Shown piece by piece: positions 45,744 through 53,700 of a DNA stretch of 63,088 nt. The notes under the pieces are model-generated. The model was not told where the DNA came from. It ran no database searches and saw only the letters and a program-made list of their open reading frames with translations. The stretch's first letter is position 1; each line of letters starts with the position of its first letter. A program made the position numbers and the translations under genes. Origin of the DNA: CAZQQN01 sp964595485 (GTDB taxonomy: Bacteria > Bacteroidota > Bacteroidia > CAILMK01 > CAYYUA01); the NCBI GenBank assembly GCA_964595485.1, contig CAZQQN010000014.1, positions 1 through 63,088 of the forward strand. Direction: 5' to 3'.

Positions 45744-45989
45744 ATGGTATACCAACTAGCAGATCAGAAAGATCAACTCAGATTTCAGCATAAGCTTGAA
45801 GAAGATGGCTTTGTAGAAGTTACTGTACTGGATCTTGATGGTAGCATGCTCTATAATTTTTCAGATTTCCTTAAAAAAGGAGAATATATGCACCAGATTC
45901 ACTGTGAAAAGGGTTTCGCTAAACCTTATCTATTAAGGGTAGCGAAAGATGGTAATTCGACACTTAAAAAAGTTTTAATTAATGCATAG
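45744..45989 (+). CDS. Free-standing domain resembling a T9SS sorting tail
   Basis: 81 residues with no signal peptide. The strand pattern (LRFQHKLEEDGFVEVTVLDLDGSMLYNF ... GEYMHQIHCEKGFAKPYLLRVAKDGNSTLKKVLI, described not continuous) follows the T9SS type A tail: FxF-like strand, V-x-DxxG turn, a YxLRV strand and a final basic KKVLI strand. Normally such a domain ends a large secreted protein. Here it stands alone in a gap, either as a small cytoplasmic beta-sandwich protein or as a remnant of a lost cargo gene. Confidence 0.55.
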   Translation: MVYQLADQKDQLRFQHKLEEDGFVEVTVLDLDGSMLYNFSDFLKKGEYMHQIHCEKGFAKPYLLRVAKDGNSTLKKVLINA

Positions 45990-46090
45990 CAAGTAAAATC
46001 AAGGAGGCCGGACAGTTAAAATTTTAGCAGTGTTTACCCTCCCTCCCCCAAAACCTGCTTCATCCCCCTTTAATTGCCGGCTTTCTTGAT

Positions 46091-47763
46091 TTATTCTGAA
46101 TTTTTCTTTTTCCCTTTCCTTTTCAGAAAAACAAAACCATTTTCCCGGTCTAACAACTTCAAATTTTCATCTGGGTAATAATCACTTAAGTCGTGGTTTT
46201 TCACAACAAAGTAAGCAGGTTTATCAATGGGTTTATTCAAAAGCTTTTGATCATCAATTTTGGGAGAAGCATTCGCTGGCCTTTTCTTTTTATAGAATAA
46301 ATGTGCATAACTTTTAAACCCTAAAACTTCCACATAAGCGTCTTCATCCTTTTTACTTTTGTAAAATTCTATTGCTGCATGCTGGGTGTAACCTTCTATT
46401 TTAGGGACTAAGATGTACATCGCTAACTGAATGACAATGGTTGTGCCCCCGAATAAAACAATGAATCCTTTCACATGCCTGTGGTTTTGGATTATCAATA
46501 CGACTGCCGAAATAATGACGATGAAATATAATAGCCCAATACCCGCTTCCCAGCCAGTCCAATTAATATCTGCCTGAAGATTCCCCTTGGCAAACTCCCC
46601 TTGTATGTATGGTTTGATAAGATCTGGATTCATACCAATAAAAGGAAGTACAGTAAAGGCTAAACCTATCCCCAAACCAATCAATGTTAGCAATAAGGTT
46701 TGGTAGGCACGCCAATGAATTATTTTATTATGGGTCCAATGGTAAACAAAATGAGCAGCCAGGAATGTAACCGGAAAATAGGCCAGCGAAGAATAATGAA
46801 TAATTTTAGTCTCTACAATTGAAAAAACGCCTAATACGACAGTTAACAAAATAATCATCACCTGCCTGAATTGTCTTTGAGTAGCATTCATCCGGCTGAA
46901 ATCATACAAGCCCCCCAAAGCCAATATTGATGCTGGAAAACACCCAACCAACAAAACCAAAAAATGGTAGTAAAATGGTCCGCCATGGCCGGCTCCTTCT
47001 TGGCTAAGCAGGTGCACTTGGTAAACAATGAACTCTTTTAAAAACCAGAACCCATTTTTTAATGTCTCTAATCCATACCAAGCAGAGGAAACAAGCAGTG
47101 TTAAAAGCAGAAACAGTGCTACATGAGACCAATAAAAAATTGGCTTAAACTTTTTAAATCCCCAATACACAAAACCTGTAAGGGCAGGTAATAGAAGCCC
47201 GACAGGTCCTTTCGTCAAAACAGCAAGGCCTGTAAAAATGCCTGCCAGCAGACTGTATCGCTTTGTTTGTTGAATGGTTTGATTTTCAGGCCTCGTCATT
47301 CGGCTTAGCCAATAAATACCTAAGAACATGAAAAAATTAAATACCGGATCAATAATACCGGATTTGAAGTNNNNNNNNNNTAAAAATGCGGTAAAAAGGT
47401 ACCAGCGTAAGCCAACACCCAAAGCCAGCCGAATAAGCTATCGTACAATTCTTTTCCGATCCTAAAAAGTACCAATAAGGTTACCATACCGAAAACCGCA
47501 TTGGGAAAGCGAGCGGCAAACTCAGTAACCCCAAAAAGCTTCATTGTGAGGGCCTGCAACCAAATAAAAAAAGGGGGTTTTTCCCAGAAAGGCTGGAAAT
47601 TCACCATTACCCTGGTCCAATTGCCCGTTACCAGCATTTCACGGGCTGACTCAGCGAAGTTGATCTCATCCCAGTCAAACAGGTGTACCTGTCCTAAGAG
47701 AGGCAAAAATAACATCCCCGCCCCAAATAAGATGACAAGGTATGCTTTATAGTTTTGCATCAT
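46091..47763 (-). CDS. ArnT/PMT-family membrane glycosyltransferase (interrupted by a 10-N gap)
   Basis: Two open frames meet at the 10-N run and clearly form one GT-C enzyme of about 550 residues. The first part has LFDWDEINFAESAREML (periplasmic acidic loop with the catalytic Asp) and FWEKPPFFIWLQ. After the gap the family's FKSGIIDPVFNFFMFLG continues, then about ten helices and a soluble tail of ~90 residues with a very basic end (KRKGKKKN). The enzyme transfers a polyprenyl-linked sugar to an envelope acceptor. It lies 65 nt after a PAP2 phosphatase gene, which may recycle the lipid carrier. Confidence 0.85.
47371..47380. other. Placeholder assembly gap (10 N)
   Basis: On the minus strand the sequence reads ...CATTTTTA before the gap and ACTTCAAA after it. 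Sharing the A gives TTT-TAC-TTC-AAA (F-Y-F-K), exactly the family's YFKSGIIDP, so the contigs probably overlap by one base or miss only a few. The 10 N are a scaffolding placeholder, not a measured gap. Confidence 0.85.
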
Positions 47764-47828
47764 TGATTTTTAGCCTTGGAATATTATGGATCAGATCAGT
47801 TAAAATACAAAATAACCTTGCCAAAGCC

Positions 47829-48491
47829 TTAATTAAATAAAAGCCCTTTATGTTGCCACCATTCTTTTTTTGCTAAAGAATCAGGAACCAGGAAATAAAC
47901 ATTGTAAAGCATGAGGAACGCTACAAAAGTACCGATAATAGCCCCGACATAAATATCAATAAAGAAATGCTGGAAAAGGTATATCCGAGAAATTCCGGCT
48001 ATCAAAGCAATCATAAAACTTAAAAATTGTAAACCGGTTTGTTGGGTTAACAAGGCAATTACGGTGAATAAACAAAATGCTGCACCGGAATGACCAGAGG
48101 GAAAAGTGTAATATCCTTTAACGGCTACATCCTGAATTAAGTGAACATCTGAAACATTTTCAAAGTAATTAATGGGGCGCAGCGTTTCGTCAAATATCCC
48201 CCTTTTCAAAAATTGAATAAAGCCACCCTGAATCCCAAAAGCCAGCCCTGCCATAATACCTAAACGGTATCGGTACAAGAAAAGTAATACTCCTAATATG
48301 AGCAATACCCATCCATTGCCTAACAATGTACTATAGTAAAATAGCCTATCCAGTATAATATTATTTTGGTCATTAAGCCACAGAAGGAGGGTGCCTTTAT
48401 CAAAAAAAACAAGTATTGCCAACAACCCTAAAACAACAAAAACCAAAAAAGGCATCAAAAAGCCTTTCACTCGCTTGAAAATTTCAATCAT
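47829..48491 (-). CDS. PAP2-family phosphatase
   Basis: 220 residues with about six hydrophobic helices. The phosphatase motifs are PSGHSGAAF (motif 2, ~130) and SRIYLFQHFFID (motif 3, SRx5Hx3D, exact). A motif 1-like segment, KRGIFDETLRP, lies at ~90. It is an integral-membrane lipid-phosphate phosphatase, e.g. for undecaprenyl pyrophosphate or lipid A. It lies just upstream of the PMT-type glycosyltransferase on the same strand, consistent with lipid-carrier recycling. Confidence 0.9.
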   Translation of the reverse strand: MIEIFKRVKGFLMPFLVFVVLGLLAILVFFDKGTLLLWLNDQNNIILDRLFYYSTLLGNGWVLLILGVLLFLYRYRLGIMAGLAFGIQGGFIQFLKRGIFDETLRPINYFENVSDVHLIQDVAVKGYYTFPSGHSGAAFCLFTVIALLTQQTGLQFLSFMIALIAGISRIYLFQHFFIDIYVGAIIGTFVAFLMLYNVYFLVPDSLAKKEWWQHKGLLFN

Positions 48492-48526
48492 TGTATCAGA
48501 AAATTTCTGAGAGGCAGCAGGGCATT

Positions 48527-49306
48527 TTATTCCCCTTTAAATTCAGGCACACTTTTGTTTAAAAAAGCATTCACACCGGCTTTGAAATCATGGGTGCCGA
48601 AACTTGATGAAAACGCTTGGGTTTCTGTCTCAAACCCATCTATATTCTCCCGGTAATAATCATTGACACTTTTGATTACTTTAGCCATGGAAAGCGGTGA
48701 ATTCTGCTTCATTGATTCAAAGAGGTGATAACAATAATCCACCATCTCACCTGGCTCAACCATTCTGTTGATTAAGCCCATATTTTCAGCTTGAGCAGCT
48801 GTTATTTTATCACCGGTTAGCAAGTATTCCATAGCTTTGGTTTTGCCTATAAGTTGTGTCATGCGCTGCGTTCCGCCATAGCCGGGAATCAAGCCTAACC
48901 CTACCTCCGGTTGACCAAAGCGTGCGTTACTGGTGGCGATTCTCAAATGGCAAGCCATCGCTAATTCGCACCCGCCACCTAAGGCAAAACCATTGATAGC
49001 TGCAATAATAGGTTTAGGAGCATTTTCAATGCTATTTAATATGCCAAGGGTATCCTTTGCCATTTGCTCTGCCTGATCCTGCGTATAGCTTGAAAACTCA
49101 GCTACATCAGCTCCGGCAGCAAAAGCTTTATCCCCTTCCCCGGTAAGGATCATGCCAACAACCTCATCATTATCAAGGTACTGATTTACAGCTTCCCCGA
49201 TTTCCTGGAGGGTCTGAATATTAAGGGCATTTAATTTTTTCGGGCGGTTAATTTTGATGGTACCGATCCCCTGATTTTCTTCCAATAAAAGGTTTTCAAA
49301 ACTCAT
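48527..49306 (-). CDS. Enoyl-CoA hydratase/isomerase family protein
   Basis: 259 residues, normal size for a crotonase-fold enzyme. FAAGADVAEFSS and INGFALGGGCELAMACHLRIA form the oxyanion hole region with the first catalytic Glu, and FGQPEVGLGLIPGYGGTQRM contains the second Glu, so a hydratase activity (trans-2-enoyl-CoA + water) is expected. It follows the B12-binding mutase subunit by 20 nt, and the pair may belong to acyl-CoA or branched-chain metabolism. Confidence 0.9.
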   Translation of the reverse strand: MSFENLLLEENQGIGTIKINRPKKLNALNIQTLQEIGEAVNQYLDNDEVVGMILTGEGDKAFAAGADVAEFSSYTQDQAEQMAKDTLGILNSIENAPKPIIAAINGFALGGGCELAMACHLRIATSNARFGQPEVGLGLIPGYGGTQRMTQLIGKTKAMEYLLTGDKITAAQAENMGLINRMVEPGEMVDYCYHLFESMKQNSPLSMAKVIKSVNDYYRENIDGFETETQAFSSSFGTHDFKAGVNAFLNKSVPEFKGE

Positions 49307-49326
49307 AATAGCACGCTCTTTAGTAT

Positions 49327-49734
49327 TTAAAATGTTCTATTGGCTTTCACCCATTCCTGGATATGATCAGCAATTGATTGCGTAGGTGTTCCCGGCGGAA
49401 AGATTTTATCGACTCCTTCTTGTTCCAGCTTTTCCTTGTCTGCTTCAGGGATAATACCACCACCGGTCAAAAGCACATCATCCATTTCTTTTTCTCGCAT
49501 TAGCTGAACTATCTTTGGGAAAATTGTCATATGAGCACCAGAAAGGCTACTTATCCCGATAGCATCAACGTCTTCCTGGAGAGCGGCATTAACAACCATT
49601 TCCGGCGTTTGCCTCAATCCTGAGTATATCACCTCCATGCCGGAATCTCTGAGAGCAGTGGCAATCACTTTCGCCCCCCTATCATGGCCGTCAAGCCCTA
49701 CTTTTCCGACAAGTACACGTATTGGACGATCCAT
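49327..49734 (-). CDS. Stand-alone B12-binding subunit of methylmalonyl-CoA mutase type
   Basis: 135 residues equal to the C-terminal cobalamin domain of acyl-CoA mutases. The base-off/His-on motif is VGLDGHDRGAKV (DxHxxG, ~16-21), with IGISSLSGAH and LLTGGGIIPEAD contacting the cofactor tail. Alone it cannot act; it needs a separate large catalytic subunit, which is not in this window. In many bacteria such split subunits serve methylmalonyl-CoA, isobutyryl-CoA or 2-hydroxyisobutyryl-CoA mutases. It is followed by an enoyl-CoA hydratase gene. Confidence 0.88.
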   Translation of the reverse strand: MDRPIRVLVGKVGLDGHDRGAKVIATALRDSGMEVIYSGLRQTPEMVVNAALQEDVDAIGISSLSGAHMTIFPKIVQLMREKEMDDVLLTGGGIIPEADKEKLEQEGVDKIFPPGTPTQSIADHIQEWVKANRTF

Positions 49735-49803
49735 TTTGTTTGGTTTGACTTTCTCAAAGGCCCTTTATCAAAACAAAATTAGGCTTAAGATAGGATTTTT
49801 GGT

Positions 49804-50118
49804 TTATTCATTGTTTTCCTCCCAAGAGTCATCTTCTGAATTTTTGTCATCCTCATCCTTCTTATTATCCTGGTCTCCTTCTTCTTTCTTCCCACCGGGC
49901 TTTGGAGAATCCATAGAAAGTCCCTTTTTCTTGAGTTCTTCTCTTTCTTTTAATTTCTTGTCCTCTACATGCTTATTCAAAAACTCATTGATCTTTTTAA
50001 TGTCATAGTTCGTCTCTATCTCTCCAAAAGGATTGATGTTGATTTCAAGGCCCTCCAAATCCTTATGTACATTGGCATCATCCTGATTTTCCTTATCTTT
50101 TTTCTTTTTCCTGCCCAT
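49804..50118 (-). CDS. Small highly charged protein, unknown function
   Basis: I start at the ATG at 50118 (MGRKKKKDKENQ), giving 104 residues; the longer in-frame reading adds an implausible Cys/Ile leader and crosses the promoter. The centre has a short conserved-looking ordered part (LEGLEININPFGEIETNYDIKKINEFLNKHV, ~22-55), and the rest is Lys/Glu/Asp. It is probably cytoplasmic and partly disordered. No family recognised. A spaced promoter lies directly upstream. Confidence 0.65.
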   Translation of the reverse strand: MGRKKKKDKENQDDANVHKDLEGLEININPFGEIETNYDIKKINEFLNKHVEDKKLKEREELKKKGLSMDSPKPGGKKEEGDQDNKKDEDDKNSEDDSWEENNE

Positions 50119-50155
50119 AGAATTGATTTTTATTTCACAATGAATTATTTGACTA

Positions 50156-50187
50156 CAAAATATACGAATTAGTTCTACTTTACAAAA
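50156..50187 (-). promoter_or_regulatory. Possible Bacteroidota promoter for the charged small protein
   Basis: On the minus strand TTTTG (50187-50183) and TATATTTTG (50164-50156) are 18 nt apart. The -7 element has one extra T against TAnnTTTG. It lies about 40 nt before the ATG at 50118. Confidence 0.4.
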
Positions 50188-50190
50188 CAC

Positions 50191-50754
50191 AAAATTTACG
50201 CCACAAAATTCATGGCTTCAATTAAGTAATTTGGTTTTACCACAAATTATGTAGGTCAACAAAACCTAACCGTGCAGTAAATTCGTATCTGAAATGGCAT
50301 TAGCCCAAAATAAAGATCGAATAAGGGATCTGGGTTTCAATTTCTTTTAGAAAAACCGAACAACAGGAGCAGGCATATTTTTTCGTATTATTTCGGCAGA
50401 TACGACTCAGTTTTTATGGGTAACAAGTCAAATTAAGCTTCTCAATCATTTTACAATTAGTGTTTTATTGGCATTATTTCAGGCTTTCTAAATTGATTGT
50501 TTTTTTCCGGAAACTTCCGCGAGTTGCTACCACATAGCCTAAGCGTCAATAACCAAGAATGGTTTAACAGCGAAAAAATCGCCAATTCCGAACCCTCAGC
50601 CCTTCATTCTACATAACATTTCATAGAACCAAGGTTTTTGCATGACTTCATGGAAAATCCCTATGCACGAGTTAAACAAAATGAAAAGATATGATGGACA
50701 GTTTTTTAGAATCAAAATGATGCTAAAAAACCAATTCAAGGTTAAGGTTTTGCC
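50191..50754. other. Intergenic region without recognised features
   Basis: About 560 bp between two minus-strand genes. No terminator with a clear T tract, RNA gene or ORF with family similarity was seen. Confidence 0.4.
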
Positions 50755-53700
50755 CTATTTACCACGGATGAGTTTAATGGTTCCGGATTGCTTAAACTCT
50801 CCGGCCTTGATGCTGTAATAATAGGTACCTTCACTAACAGGCTCACCTGTTTTATCATTTGTTCCATCCCATTTAAAAGCACCATCACCTTCTTTTCTGA
50901 AGACTAACTGACCCCACCGGTTGTAGATATCCACTGTATAATAATCACATCCCGCCATCCCCTCAGCCGTAAAATAATCATTGATGTTGTCCCCATTGGG
51001 AGTAAATGTATTGGGTAGATCAAACTCACGGGATGAAATGCCGTTTATTACAACATTTTTGCGAGCACTGTCGGAGCATTCTCTGTTTTTATTAATCTGA
51101 TAGGTGATCGTGTAAGAGCCGTTACTATTGTAGAAATGCTTAGGATTGGGTTTGTTACTTTTTCTGCCATCCCCGAAGAACCATTGATGGGATTTGGCAC
51201 CGATCGCGGACTCTTTCAGTTTGACCCAGGCAAAACACGGGTTATTATTTACTTTAAAGTCAGCATTTACAGCACTATCAACTTGTAAAACATTGGAGAA
51301 CGTATCCTGACAATTTTCATTGAAAGCAATCAAAGAAACTTTATAGTCACCTGGTTCTGCAAACTTATAGAAAAAGGAATCTTCCTGAGTAGTGGCGAAG
51401 GTGTCCACCAATCCGCGCCAGGCAACAGAATCAGTCCTTTTAGTTTCTACTTCAAAAACTCCACCTGATTTGCAATCGGAGGGGCTAAATTGATACTCCG
51501 CTTCTATGAAGTTTGGTATGTCTACAACCTTAGTGAATGTGTCATAGCATCCCCTGTCCTGGCTAACAACCAATGTTACTTCGAAAGAACCGGTTTCTTG
51601 ATAAATCTTAGTAGGCTCTGATCTATGGCTTGAATCCCCATCACCAAAATACCAAATGCTATTATCATTATGCTGAGATACGTTTGTAAACTTGACTGAG
51701 GGGGAACAGGATAACCTCTCGAAATTGAAATCTGCCTTTGGTACCAGGTTACTTACACTATCGAAGGCAGTATCCTTGCAACCTTTCATCCTGTGGATGA
51801 GCCTAATATTAAAGCTATCATTAACGTCATAGTTATGAACAGGAGAGTGCTCTTTAGAAGTGTTGCTATCACCAAATTCCCAGGCATAGGTACCTACAGA
51901 ATCTGTTTCATTGATGAATATTACATCCCCTGAGCAATCAGGGCTCAAAGGCTGGAAATCTGCATTGGCAAAAGAATCAAGCCTGACTTTTTTAAACAGG
52001 GTATCTTTGCATTTATATTGATTCTCAGCCACAAGTGCCACATTGTAAATTCCGGTATCAGCATAAGCATGGACCGGTGAATCAACATTAAGGGTGTCGT
52101 TACTCCCATCCAGCACTTTACCATCATCAAAATACCATACCAAGTCTTCATAGAACTGGGATTGATCAGTAAAGGCAACGTCATTGCTGCACAAACCACT
52201 ACTAAAAGTAAAATTAGCATCAGGGGTTGTAGGTATATTAACTGTTTTTACCTGTGTATCGCGGCAGCCTGAGTCACTAATAGTAAGTTTTACATCATAA
52301 TTGCCTGCAGCGCCATATTTATGGACCGGCTCATACTTAGATTCTTTGGTGCCATCATCGAAATCCCAGATTTGCTTTACCCCTTTTGTTGAGGAATTAC
52401 GAAAGGTAACCAAACTTTCACAACTGTCAAGCTTATAATTAAAAGAAGCATAAGCTGCTGAATCAAGGTTTACAATTTTATCCATGGTATCGGCACATCG
52501 GGAATTGGGTTTTGCTATCTGCCTAACGCGATATTTATTTCTTGGCGCCGGGATAAAAATTGAATCCTTTTTAGACGATTCAAAAGTTGTGTCATAGCCT
52601 CCGTTTGTATTAGTAACCTGCCATTTCAATTGATTTTTGTTAGCACTGTCCGCTAATTGAATAAAAGACGAGCAATTATTGGTTTTGAAAGTAAAATCAG
52701 CCTCTGGTAGGGTATCTAATTTGATGGTGTTCGTAACAGTGTCGGAACAAATGCCTCTTGGGCCCTTTATTCTAAGACGCAGGGGATAACTACCTGGCCC
52801 TGAAAATTTCTTGACAACGGTATCCATTTGCCCTTTGGTGGTGTCTCCATCAATTACCCAGAATAAACTATCGGCAAAAGGTGAAGTATTAATGAACTCA
52901 ACTTGAAATTTACAAGAATCAATAATGTTATAAGCAATATTCCCGCTAGGAGATTTGAGAATAAAGCTTTTAGAAACAGAATCCTTACAAAGCTTTCCGG
53001 TATCGGTATACAACTTCGGGTAAAAAGTATCAGACCGCGAATAGAAGTGGGTTAATTTATTTTTCTTACTCAGAAAAGAGTCATTGCCATCACCGAATTG
53101 CCACAGGTAATTCCCGGTATTTTTGGATTCGTTAACGAACGTTACAGCCCCTCTACAGGTGTCAATTGAAAAGCTAAAATCGGGTCGGGTTACCGGGTTG
53201 ATATAAACCGTATCAGATACGGTATCTGCACAAGGTGTTCCATCATCTACAATGCAACTGACAACGTATGAACCGGTATCGCTATAGACATGAGAAGGAT
53301 TTTTGACCGTGTCCGGCTTGGAAGAATCACCAAAAAACCATTTAAAAGAATCTCCGTACTGCCCCTTATAAGTAAATTTTCGTATGTTACTGCACTCTCC
53401 TGTGTCAATACTCATGTCTGCACCCGAATCTTCATAAACTAAAACCGAATCGGTTACAGTATCACTGAATTTGCAAGAATTTGGATTGGAAGCTACTAAA
53501 GTTACTTCATATTTACCGGTTGTATCATATTGGTGGGTAAAACTATCGGCATTCTGAACAGTATCCCCATCTCCTAATTCCCAAAAGAGGGATTTGGCAG
53601 ACGTTGAATTGTCAAGAAACGTTACTGGTGTTTTAATGCAGGATGTTTTGGGAATTTTCATTCCCGCTGAAAGAAATTCAACCTGAAGATCAATTTTCAG

